A stretch of DNA of 19,566 nt from an uncultured bacterium (GTDB taxonomy: Bacteria; Bacillota; Bacilli; Lactobacillales; Lactobacillaceae). The position numbers and the translations under genes were made by a program. Within the stretch, counting starts at the first letter, position 1; each line of letters begins with the position of its first letter. This document shows positions 6,796 through 13,300 of this stretch, one piece after another. The notes below the pieces were generated by a model. That model had not been told where the DNA came from. It was given only the letters and a program-made list of their open reading frames with translations, and made no database searches. Where the stretch lies: positions 1-19,566 of the forward strand of contig CAJMLF010000029.1 in assembly GCA_905214235.1 (NCBI GenBank), given 5' to 3'.

Positions 6796-7852
6796 TCCAA
6801 ATCCTCCTATCATCAATCTTGGTTACAGTAACTTTGTTATCTTCTAAGAACTTAACGGCCGCTTGCCGCTGCTGGTCGTCCCCCTTAACCACGACGAAGA
6901 GGGTACCGACTGGTTCACCGCCGAGGATTTCGATGTTCCCGTAAAGCATACTTGCTTCAACCCCGAGTTCCTTGTAGAGGGCGATGATAATTGACTTCGT
7001 GACGTTGTTGCCGTTGTAAACCAGCTGGAAGAGCTCCTCGTTGTCTGCCAGGTGGTCCAGGTTGAAGGCCTTCAGGGTGTCAACCGCGGCGAGGGAGCCC
7101 CCGACGAACTGGCGGGTCAACTCTTGTTGTGGTTGCAGGAAGACCTTTTGCAGTGGGCCCCGTTCGATGATCTGGCCGTGCTCCATGACGGCAATCTTGT
7201 TGGCAACCCGCTTGACGGCGTCCATCTCGTGGGTGATCAGGACAATGGTCAGGTCAAGCTTATCGTTTAGCTGCTTGAGCAGGTCGAGAATCTGGTTGGT
7301 GTTTTGGGGGTCCAGGGCCGAGGTGGCTTCGTCAGAAATCAAAATTTCTGGGTCGTTAGCCAGTGCCCGGGCGATGGAAACCCGCTGTTGTTCACCACCG
7401 GAGAGTTGGACGGGGTAGAAGTCTGCCTTGTCCTTGAGCCCGACCAGTTCGAGTAGTTCCAGGGCCTTCTTTTCCTGGGCATCGTCATCCAGTTTGCTAT
7501 GCTTCAAGGCAAAGAGGACGTTTTCGATGACCGTCGTTTCGTTTAATAGGTTGAAGTGTTGGAAGATCATCCCGATGTTCCGCCGCTTCTCCTGGAGTTC
7601 CTTGTTGCTTAACTGCTGCTGGTGGTCCTTGAAGAAGGATTCACCGTCGATGGTGACGGAACCGTCCGTCGGCTTCTGCAGGAGGTTGATTGTCCGGACC
7701 AGGGTTGACTTTCCGGCGCCTGAGTAACCGACGATCCCGTAAATATCACCTTTTTCAATTGATAACGACACATCCTTGACGGCGTGGACAACTTCCTTGC
7801 CCTGCTTGAAAGTGACGTTAATGTTTGCCAAGTCAATAATTGGTTTCGCCAT
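6788..7852 (-). CDS. metN: Methionine ABC transporter ATP-binding protein MetN
   Basis: This cytoplasmic ATPase powers the MetNIQ methionine importer. In 354 aa it shows Walker [10 protein letters not shown] (42-50), a Q-loop at FQHF (97-100), the ABC signature LSGGEQQ (150-156), Walker B ILISDE (170-175) and the switch H208. The C-terminal NIL domain (about 265-354, ACT-like fold) is known in MetN to bind methionine and inhibit transport, giving feedback control in addition to the T-box. ATG at 7850-7852 is preceded by GGAGGAG, which overlaps the stop codon of metQ 11 bp upstream. Confidence 0.97.
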   Translation of the reverse strand: MAKPIIDLANINVTFKQGKEVVHAVKDVSLSIEKGDIYGIVGYSGAGKSTLVRTINLLQKPTDGSVTIDGESFFKDHQQQLSNKELQEKRRNIGMIFQHFNLLNETTVIENVLFALKHSKLDDDAQEKKALELLELVGLKDKADFYPVQLSGGEQQRVSIARALANDPEILISDEATSALDPQNTNQILDLLKQLNDKLDLTIVLITHEMDAVKRVANKIAVMEHGQIIERGPLQKVFLQPQQELTRQFVGGSLAAVDTLKAFNLDHLADNEELFQLVYNGNNVTKSIIIALYKELGVEASMLYGNIEILGGEPVGTLFVVVKGDDQQRQAAVKFLEDNKVTVTKIDDRRIWNE

Positions 7853-7863
7853 ACTCGCTCCTC

Positions 7864-8715
7864 CTACTTGTTAAAATTCCGGTCCCATGCTGGTAATTCA
7901 GATGAACCGTAGTACTTCTTGATCAGGTGCTTGGTCTTTTCAGTTTGGTAAGCCTTAACAACGTCCTTGTAGGCCTTGTTGTTCTTGTCCTGCTTCTTAA
8001 CAGCGATGATGTTGACCCATTGTGCGGAATCCTTGTTGAGTGGTTCAACGAAGATGGCCTTCTTGTAGTTCAGGCCGGCTGCTTGGGCGTAGTTGGTGTT
8101 GACCACGGCGGCGTCAACGTCGTCTAAAGTCCGGGCCGTTTGGTCAGCAGCAATTTCCTTGATCTTGATGTTCTTCTTGTTGTCAATGATGGAAGATGCT
8201 GTTGCCAGGTCAGTGCCCTTCTTAAGCTTGAAGAGACCGGCGTTCTTTAATGCGTAAAGGGCCCGGGATTCGTTAGTGGCGTCATTTGGTACCGCAATGG
8301 TTGCCCCGTCTGGCAGGTCCTTGATGTTCTTGTACTTGTTGGAGTAGACCCGGATTGGGGTGATGAAGGTATCACCGTCGGACACGATGTCAGTGTGGTG
8401 GGCCTTATTCCATGACTTCAAGAAGAGCTTGTGTTGGAAGGCGTTCAGGTCAACGTCACCGTTTTGCAGGGCCTTGTTTGGCTGGTTGTAGTCGGTGAAC
8501 CGGCGGAACTTGACCGTGACCCCATACTTATCCTTGGCGGTCTTGGCGACGGAGTTCCAAATCTTATCGTCAGCCTTGGAACTAGCCATGATTCCGACCG
8601 TCACCGTCTTGGCAGCTTGTTGGTGGGGCCGAACAAAGCTGAAGTAACCGGCGATTAGGATCAAAACAACAACGACAGCCCAGATAATTGCGTTTCTTTT
8701 CTTTCTTCTCTTCAT
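7864..8715 (-). CDS. metQ: Methionine-binding protein MetQ (NlpA family), membrane-anchored
   Basis: This extracellular substrate-binding component of the MetNIQ importer has 283 aa. The mature domain starts near [23 protein letters not shown] and contains the family motifs [26 protein letters not shown] and [13 protein letters not shown]. The N-terminus has a very basic stretch (MKRRKKR) and one hydrophobic helix (about 9-27), but there is no lipobox and no Cys anywhere in the N-terminal region. This copy is therefore probably held by an uncleaved N-terminal anchor rather than as a lipoprotein. ATG at 8713-8715 follows AAAGGGAG. It is the first gene of the operon, 58 bp after the T-box terminator. 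Confidence 0.95.
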   Translation of the reverse strand: MKRRKKRNAIIWAVVVVLILIAGYFSFVRPHQQAAKTVTVGIMASSKADDKIWNSVAKTAKDKYGVTVKFRRFTDYNQPNKALQNGDVDLNAFQHKLFLKSWNKAHHTDIVSDGDTFITPIRVYSNKYKNIKDLPDGATIAVPNDATNESRALYALKNAGLFKLKKGTDLATASSIIDNKKNIKIKEIAADQTARTLDDVDAAVVNTNYAQAAGLNYKKAIFVEPLNKDSAQWVNIIAVKKQDKNNKAYKDVVKAYQTEKTKHLIKKYYGSSELPAWDRNFNK

Positions 8716-8773
8716 AGTAAATACTCCCTTTCAATCCTTATGAATAATTGCGATTAACCGAACGTTAGAACAG

Positions 8774-9057
8774 AAAAAGCACCCGTCCCAATCAGTAAAG
8801 GACGAGTGCTTCGCGTTACCACCTTTGTTCGCTGGGCCATCGCTGACTCAGCCTCAGTGGGTCACTCTAACAAAACAATTAGAATTACCCAGCACGATTA
8901 ACGTGTGCTAACCCGTTACCGGCTAATAATCACCGGTACCATTCCAGGCCCATCTTCGGTGCGGCCACTTACTGCTTTCCACCAACCAGCAGCTCTCTAG
9001 AAAGCTTGAGCACTTACTCTGCCTTTCAACATGTTTTAACGTTCAATTAATTTGTTG
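8774..9057 (-). promoter_or_regulatory. T-box riboswitch (methionine-specific) controlling metQNI
   Basis: The 5' leader upstream of metQ carries the T-box hallmark AACAAAGGTGGTAACGCG (8812-8829 on the minus strand). The UGGU in its bulge matches the ACCA end of tRNA-Met. It is directly followed by an 11-bp terminator stem (AGCACTCGTCC with GGACGGGTGCT) and a T5 run at 8774-8810; the T-box sequence would form the competing antiterminator. Stem I spans roughly 8945-9035, with the conserved distal-loop region near 8970-9000. In the 3' side of stem I the sequence CCGAAGATGGG places an ATG specifier at 8951-8953. Uncharged tRNA-Met should therefore switch the operon on when methionine is scarce. 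Confidence 0.93.
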
Positions 9058-9063
9058 TCACTA

Positions 9064-9091
9064 ATTATAATGACATTCTCATTTTTGTCAA
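9064..9091 (-). promoter_or_regulatory. Consensus promoter of the T-box/metQNI operon
   Basis: Minus strand: TTGACA (9086-9091), a 16-bp spacer and TATAAT (9064-9069) give two perfect sigma-A boxes. Transcription would start near 9057, at the 5' edge of the T-box leader. It is divergent to the lacI-type gene promoter. Confidence 0.88.
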
Positions 9092-9125
9092 CAGCTTTTT
9101 TAATTTTTTATTTTAGTGGAAGCGG

Positions 9126-9131
9126 TATAAT
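9126..9131 (+). promoter_or_regulatory. -10 box of the LacI-family regulator gene
   Basis: A perfect TATAAT lies 35 bp before the chosen ATG at 9167. The -35 region is only a T-rich tract (about 9103-9110). A start site near 9138 would leave the in-frame ATG at 9146 with almost no leader, which supports the later start. Confidence 0.55.
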
Positions 9132-9166
9132 ATAAAGTAAACTTAATGGGGATTGAAGTAGGTTTT

Positions 9167-10153
9167 ATGAAAAAGCAAGCAGTAAAATTAGAAGATGTGG
9201 CGGCGGTCGCCGGGGTCTCAAAGACCACCGTTTCCCGGGTCCTTAACAACCGGGGTTACCTGAGCCAGGCAACAATTGATAAGGTCCATAAGGCAATGCA
9301 GGAGCTACACTACCGGCCCAATATCATTGCTCGCCAGCTTTACCAGCAGCGGACTAACCTGGTGGGCTTGGTCTTTCCAACCGTCGACAACCCGTTCTTT
9401 GGCCAGCTGGAAGCCTGCCTGGACCATGAACTGTACAAGCGGGGTTACCGGGTACTAATGGGGAACAGCCAGAATAACCCCGACCGTGAGCGGGCCTACC
9501 TTCGCCAACTACTGAACGGGCAGGTAGATGGCCTGATTGTTGGGGCCCACAACGAGGGTATTGAGCAGTATCGTAATATTCAGCTGCCGGTGGTTTCCAT
9601 TGAACGATTGGTTTCTAAGGACATCCCGGTCGTGGCTGCGGACAACTATGCTGGCGGTGTCTTGGCGACCCAGCAGCTGCTAGATGATGGCTGCCAGCAC
9701 ATTATCCACACCAACTACCCGCATGGCCTAGCCTCGCCAAACATGGAACGGCGGCGGGCCTATGAGGAGCTGATGCGCAAGCACGACTTACCAATGTATA
9801 CGTATGAGGTTAGTTTCGATAGTTCGACCGCGGAGAAGATCAAAATCTTCCACCGTCTCTTTGATGAGCACCCGGAAGTTGACGGGGTCTTCGCCGATAA
9901 CGACACGAACGCCAGCCTGATTATGCAGGTGGCCCGGGAACGGGGCCGGCGAGTTCCCGAAGACCTCAAGGTGGTCGGCTTTGACGGGGCCAACATGACC
10001 CGGACACTCTTGCCGGAACTAACGACCATCCAGCAGCCCATCCAGCAGATGGCCACCGCGGCGGTCCAACTCCTCCAGGACCAGATTGATGGTAAGAAGA
10101 CCACCAATTCAGTCCAGTTACCGGTTAAGCTGATTCACGGAACAACGGCATAA
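9167..10153 (+). CDS. LacI-family transcriptional regulator
   Basis: This 328-aa repressor has an N-terminal helix-turn-helix (VKLEDVAAVAGVSKTTVSRVLNN, about 5-27) and the hinge region HYRPNIIARQL. A periplasmic-binding-protein-like effector domain fills the rest, with typical motifs LVGLVFPTVDNPFF, DGVFADNDTNA and KVVGFDGANMTRTLLPELTTIQQP. Sequence style resembles sucrose/sugar-type regulators (ScrR/MsmR-like), but the effector cannot be read off. I chose ATG at 9167 (MKKQAVKLEDV) over the in-frame ATG at 9146. The earlier one has no ribosome site and adds seven residues unusual for the family, while the later one has AAGTAGG just upstream. Likely targets are the palindromes at 10493-10508 and 10537-10551 before the next operon, and perhaps its own promoter. 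Confidence 0.93.
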   Translation: MKKQAVKLEDVAAVAGVSKTTVSRVLNNRGYLSQATIDKVHKAMQELHYRPNIIARQLYQQRTNLVGLVFPTVDNPFFGQLEACLDHELYKRGYRVLMGNSQNNPDRERAYLRQLLNGQVDGLIVGAHNEGIEQYRNIQLPVVSIERLVSKDIPVVAADNYAGGVLATQQLLDDGCQHIIHTNYPHGLASPNMERRRAYEELMRKHDLPMYTYEVSFDSSTAEKIKIFHRLFDEHPEVDGVFADNDTNASLIMQVARERGRRVPEDLKVVGFDGANMTRTLLPELTTIQQPIQQMATAAVQLLQDQIDGKKTTNSVQLPVKLIHGTTA

Positions 10154-10348
10154 CAAACAAGCTGGAAAAAAAGCATCAGAGTGCTCCGTATGGCTAGTAT
10201 AGGGCGATCGTTGGCACGGTACGGGCCGGCGATTGTCCGTAATCAATGGACTTGCTTCGCGGCGCTAGACACTAGGAGCACGCTTCGACGCGGAGCAAGC
10301 CTATTTGGTTTTTCCGCGATTACTGTGTGATATTCGGAGAACTAAACG
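10154..10348. other. Structured non-coding element downstream of the regulator gene
   Basis: No gene is visible, but the segment is rich in inverted repeats. GGAAAAA (10164-10170) pairs with TTTTTCC (10309-10315); GTGCTCC (10181-10187) with GGAGCAC (10275-10281); CTTGCTTCGCG (10251-10261) with CGCGGAGCAAG (10289-10299). Some of these pairings exclude each other. The base composition is GC-rich compared with the surrounding spacer. It may be a 3' untranslated RNA, an independent small RNA or a repeat element. Confidence 0.4.
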
Positions 10349-10388
10349 AGGCTGGTGAGAAAACAAGTTTTCTCCCAGCCTTATTTTG
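10349..10388 (+). terminator. Terminator downstream of the regulator gene
   Basis: AGGCTGG(T)GAGAAAAC pairs with GTTTTCTCCCAGCCT around an AA loop with one bulged T, followed by TATTTTGTT. This 15-bp stem separates the regulator transcript from the VOC/dehydrogenase operon. Confidence 0.8.
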
Positions 10389-10492
10389 TTATCACTTCAA
10401 AAAAGTTAAAAAATTTTTTTACTAGTAAAAAGGCAAAAAGTGATGGCGGCAATCCCTTACTCTCCGAATGGAAGAGCGACCGCTTTTTGATA

Positions 10493-10508
10493 TGGTAACC
10501 GCTTAACA
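10493..10508. promoter_or_regulatory. Upstream LacI-type operator candidate
   Basis: TGGTAACCGCTTAACA matches the proximal palindrome TGTTAACCGGTTGACA at 13 of 16 positions and has the central CG step of LacI-family operators. Its centre is 43 bp, about four helical turns, from that of the proximal site, which suits a looped repressor. Assignment to the adjacent regulator is an inference. Confidence 0.5.
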
Positions 10509-10535
10509 TGCCGTATTGTCAAACGTTTTCGTAGA

Positions 10536-10551
10536 TGTTAACCGGTTGACA
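10536..10551. promoter_or_regulatory. LacI-type operator overlapping the -35 box of the VOC/dehydrogenase operon
   Basis: TGTTAACCGGTTGACA is a 16-bp palindrome with one mismatched pair. Its right half contains the -35 hexamer TTGACA (10546-10551), so binding would directly block RNA polymerase. The LacI-family gene lies directly upstream. Confidence 0.65.
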
Positions 10552-10574
10552 GATGAAAATGTAAGCCCTATCAT
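10546..10574 (+). promoter_or_regulatory. Promoter of the VOC/dehydrogenase operon
   Basis: TTGACA (10546-10551), a 17-bp spacer and TATCAT (10569-10574) make a near-consensus sigma-A promoter. Transcription would start near 10581, about 40 nt before the ATG at 10622. Confidence 0.8.
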
Positions 10575-10621
10575 AATAGTTGTCAAAAGGAAATAGACAA
10601 ATTTCAAGGAGGCGTCGTGCA

Positions 10622-11032
10622 ATGGCATTTAATAAGAGTCTTGCCGGTTATTTTGATGATATCGCACATGTGGGAATCCCAACTGATGATCTAAAGAAGA
10701 CAATTGCTTTTTGGGAAAAGTTAGGTTTCAAGAAGCAAGGGGAATTCGACACTGATGACCAGGGACACCAAGTGGTCTTCATGAAGTTCGCCCACTTGAT
10801 GCTTGAAATCTGGGACAGTGATGGTGCTGTTCACAAGACCGGGGCCATCAACCACATCTCACTGAACGTTGAAGATGCCGATGGTGCTTACAAGGCTGCT
10901 AAGGAAGAGGGCTTCAATATCAAGGAAGATGAAGTCCAACACCTTGACTACTGGAAGCACGGCATTAAGTACTTCAACATCGTGGGACCAAACGATGAAA
11001 CCATTGAATTCTGTGAAGTTGTAAAGGGTTAA
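10622..11032 (+). CDS. VOC-superfamily protein (glyoxalase/dioxygenase fold), 136 aa
   Basis: This small cytoplasmic metalloprotein has the vicinal-oxygen-chelate fold and two beta-alpha-beta-beta-beta modules. Candidate metal ligands occur in the expected places: His in AHVGIPTDD, Glu in LMLEIWD, His in NHISLNVED and Glu in TIEFCEVV. It is distinct from classical GloA, so I give only the superfamily. An upstream-extended frame exists, but ATG at 10622 (MAFNKSLAGYF) is chosen because AAGGAGG lies at 10606-10612 with 9-nt spacing and because the promoter would start transcription near 10581. It is the first gene of a unit with the dehydrogenase 31 bp downstream. Codon choice (GTT, GGT, AAG, GAA) is of the highly expressed type. 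Confidence 0.88.
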   Translation: MAFNKSLAGYFDDIAHVGIPTDDLKKTIAFWEKLGFKKQGEFDTDDQGHQVVFMKFAHLMLEIWDSDGAVHKTGAINHISLNVEDADGAYKAAKEEGFNIKEDEVQHLDYWKHGIKYFNIVGPNDETIEFCEVVKG

Positions 11033-11063
11033 AAACCACCATCAATTTAAGGAGGAAAAAATC

Positions 11064-12083
11064 ATGAAAGCATTAGTTATGACAGGTGTTAAGAAGTTAG
11101 AAGTCGAAAACGACTACAAGAAGCCAGAAGTTAAGCCAAATGAAGTCTTAGTCCACACCGCTTGGGCTGGTATTTGTGGGACTGATAAGGCCCTCTATAA
11201 TGGTCTGCCAGGTTCCGCTGACGCTGTTCCACCGATTGTTTTAGGGCACGAAAACTCCGGTGTAATTGCCGCCGTTGGTAGCGATGTTCAAGACTTCAAG
11301 GTTGGTGACCGGGTAAGCGTTGACCCGAACATTTACTGCCACAAGTGCTTCTACTGCCGGACTTCTCGTCCCGAACTTTGTGAACACCTGGATGCCGTTG
11401 GTGTTACCCGTGATGGTGGCTTCGCTGAATTCTTCACTGCCCCTGAAGAAGTTGTTTACCACGTTCCGGACAACGTTTCCTTGGAAGCCGCTGCGGTTAT
11501 TGAACCAATTTCCTGTGCTGCCCACGGTGTTGACCTGCTGGAAACTCACCCATACCAAACCGCTTTGATTATTGGTGATGGTTTCGAAGGTCAACTGATT
11601 GCCCAAATCCTGAAGTCCCGTGGTGTTAAGGAAGTTACCTTAGCCGGGACTGTTGATGAGAAGCTAGAAAACAACAAGAAGCACTTTGGCTTCAAGACCA
11701 TCAACAACATCAAGGAACCAGACGCTATTAAGCCAGACAGCTACGACATTGTTGTTGAAGCCGTTGGTCTGCCAAAGACTCAGGAACAAGCCGTTGAAGC
11801 TGCTCGTCGTGGCGGCCAAGTTCTGATGTTCGGTGTTGGTAACCCTGACTCCGAATTTAAGGTTAATACTTACAAGGTTTACCAGAAGCAACTGCACATC
11901 CAAGGTTCCTTCATTAACCCATACACCTTCGAAGATTCAATCGCCCTGCTGCAATCCGGCGATGTTGACCCACTGCCACTGATTTCCAACGTTTTGGACT
12001 TCGCCCACGTTGAAGACTTCGTAAGTGGTAAGCTTGGTAACATTTCCAAGGCCATCGTTAAGGTTGCCGGCGAAGACGCCTAA
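11064..12083 (+). CDS. Zinc-dependent alcohol/polyol dehydrogenase (MDR superfamily), 339 aa
   Basis: This NAD(P)-dependent medium-chain dehydrogenase oxidises an alcohol or polyol, or reduces the ketone. Catalytic zinc ligands are C38 (AGICGTD), H62-E63 (LGHENSG) and E147 (IEPISCAAHG). The structural-zinc lobe has C92, C95, C98 and C106. The Rossmann motif is G171-D-G173-F-E-G176. The overall pattern matches sorbitol/arabitol/threonine dehydrogenase relatives; the substrate cannot be fixed from sequence. ATG at 11064 has AAGGAGG about 7 nt upstream. Together with the VOC protein and the LacI-type regulator it looks like an inducible catabolic unit. No sugar transporter or kinase is next to it, which is unusual for a polyol pathway. 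Codon use is strongly biased to the highly expressed set. Confidence 0.9.
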   Translation: MKALVMTGVKKLEVENDYKKPEVKPNEVLVHTAWAGICGTDKALYNGLPGSADAVPPIVLGHENSGVIAAVGSDVQDFKVGDRVSVDPNIYCHKCFYCRTSRPELCEHLDAVGVTRDGGFAEFFTAPEEVVYHVPDNVSLEAAAVIEPISCAAHGVDLLETHPYQTALIIGDGFEGQLIAQILKSRGVKEVTLAGTVDEKLENNKKHFGFKTINNIKEPDAIKPDSYDIVVEAVGLPKTQEQAVEAARRGGQVLMFGVGNPDSEFKVNTYKVYQKQLHIQGSFINPYTFEDSIALLQSGDVDPLPLISNVLDFAHVEDFVSGKLGNISKAIVKVAGEDA

Positions 12084-12114
12084 ACTTGAAAATAAAACTT
12101 AATTAACCGCTTTT

Positions 12115-12155
12115 ACCTGGTGGGACCCCTTATTGGAGTCCCACCAGGTTTTTTT
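12115..12155 (+). terminator. Terminator of the VOC/dehydrogenase operon
   Basis: ACCTGGTGGGAC (12115-12126) pairs perfectly with GTCCCACCAGGT (12138-12149), followed by a T run to 12155. It lies 31 bp after the dehydrogenase stop. Confidence 0.92.
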
Positions 12156-12164
12156 AAAATTCCC

Positions 12165-12193
12165 TGGTCAATGTGAACCTATTATGCTATATT
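12165..12193 (+). promoter_or_regulatory. Probable promoter of the L-HicDH gene
   Basis: TGGTCA (12165-12170), a 17-bp spacer and TATATT (12188-12193) preceded by TGC resemble an extended -10 promoter. It sits just after the previous terminator and about 50 bp before the GTG start. Confidence 0.5.
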
Positions 12194-12245
12194 AAAATCT
12201 AATGAGAAATAATCACATCTGAGATTAATGAAAGGGGTCTTAATA

Positions 12246-13184
12246 GTGACACGAAAGGTTGCCGTAATTGGGATGGGACACGTTGGTTCAACGGTGGCGC
12301 ATTACATCGTTGCTAATGGTTTCGCTGACGACCTGGTTTTAATTGACACTAATGAAAAGAAGGTTAACGCCGATGCCTTGGACTTTGAGGACGCCATGGC
12401 TAACCTCCTTCACCACACCAACATTTACGTCAATGACTACGGACAATTAAAGGATACCGACGTCATCGTCTCTGCTCTGGGGAACATTAAGCTCCAGGAC
12501 AACCCAGACGCCGACCGTTTTGCGGAACTTCCATTCACCCGGGACGCGGTGCCAAAGGTTGCCGAAAAGATTAAGGAGAGTGGCTTCAACGGCAAGATTG
12601 TTGCCATTACCAACCCCGTTGACGTTATCACCTCCATTTACCAATCCGTAACCGGCCTGCCAAAGAACCAAGTCATCGGTACCGGGACCCTGCTTGACTC
12701 CGCCCGGATGAAGCGCGCCGTGGCCAGTCGCCTTAACGTTGACCCCCGTTCCGTTGAGGGCTACAACCTTGGTGAACACGGGAACTCACAATTTACGGCC
12801 TGGTCCACGGTCCGTGTTCTGGAACAACCAATCACTGAACTGGCCAAGAAGCGCGGCTTAGACCTGGACGAACTGGACCACGAAGCCCGGATGGGGGGCT
12901 GGAAGGTCTTCTCCGGTAAGAAGTACACCAGTTACGGGGTCGCCACTGCGGCTGTTCGTCTGGTTAACACCATCCTTTCCGACGCCCACACCGTTATGCC
13001 GGTTTCCAACTTCCGTGAAGAATACGACTGCTACCTTTCATACCCCGCAGTTGTTGGCCGGAACGGGATTGAAGAACAAGTGCAACTCCACCTGACTGAT
13101 GAAGAACTTGACAAGCTGCAGACCTCCGCTAACTTCATCAAGGAAAAGTACCAGGAAAGTCTGGAAGCCAACAAGAAGGCCTAA
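12246..13184 (+). CDS. L-2-hydroxyisocaproate dehydrogenase (L-LDH/MDH superfamily)
   Basis: This NAD-dependent cytoplasmic dehydrogenase interconverts branched 2-keto acids such as 2-ketoisocaproate with L-2-hydroxy acids, at the end of leucine-type catabolism and for NADH recycling. The 312-aa product has G-x-G-x-x-G at 9-14, the NAD-selecting Asp in LVLIDTNEKK, the substrate-binding Arg and partner Asp in LDSARMKRAV, and the catalytic His in NLGEHGNSQF. As I recall it, the sequence follows Weissella confusa L-HicDH closely (DAMANL, SALGNIKLQDNP, DRFAEL, GTGTLLD, YTSYGVAT), much more than canonical lactate dehydrogenase. I use GTG at 12246 (MTRKVAVIGMG), 8 nt after GAAAGGGG; this matches the known N-terminus of the family. 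The in-frame ATG at 12228 has no ribosome site. Confidence 0.92.
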   Translation: MTRKVAVIGMGHVGSTVAHYIVANGFADDLVLIDTNEKKVNADALDFEDAMANLLHHTNIYVNDYGQLKDTDVIVSALGNIKLQDNPDADRFAELPFTRDAVPKVAEKIKESGFNGKIVAITNPVDVITSIYQSVTGLPKNQVIGTGTLLDSARMKRAVASRLNVDPRSVEGYNLGEHGNSQFTAWSTVRVLEQPITELAKKRGLDLDELDHEARMGGWKVFSGKKYTSYGVATAAVRLVNTILSDAHTVMPVSNFREEYDCYLSYPAVVGRNGIEEQVQLHLTDEELDKLQTSANFIKEKYQESLEANKKA

Positions 13185-13233
13185 AACTAGCGCAGTAGGG
13201 TCGATAATGTTACACTAATCATTAAACACACGG

Positions 13234-13269
13234 AAAGTGGCGTCGTTCATTCGACACCGCTTTTCTTTT
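13234..13269 (+). terminator. Terminator after the L-HicDH gene
   Basis: AAAGTGGCGTCG (13234-13245) pairs with CGACACCGCTTT with one mismatch and one G-T pair, followed by TTTTCTTTT. The MFS gene starts only 32 bp later, and I see no clear promoter in between. The MFS gene may depend on read-through or on a promoter upstream of this hairpin. Confidence 0.75.
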
Positions 13270-13300
13270 GTCTCACTACTGATGAAAGGAAATATTATCG

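Noticed and set aside
6796..6816. Longer MetI start at 6816
   Set aside because: The AGGAGG that would serve it is absent; the AGGAGG at 6803-6808 lies inside this extension and is well placed for ATG 6793-6795.
9146..9166. Earlier in-frame ATG for the LacI-family regulator
   Set aside because: No ribosome site, almost no leader after the TATAAT box, and the extra residues are not typical of the family; ATG at 9167 is better.
10493..10551. Reading the palindromes near 10500 and 10543 as CcpA cre sites
   Set aside because: With CG at the centre the 14-bp cre consensus fails at three or more fixed positions; the 16-bp TG...CA palindrome fits a LacI-family local regulator better.
10580..10621. 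Upstream extension of the VOC protein from a TTG codon
   Set aside because: It would start at or before the predicted transcription start, and the strong AAGGAGG at 10606-10612 clearly serves ATG 10622.
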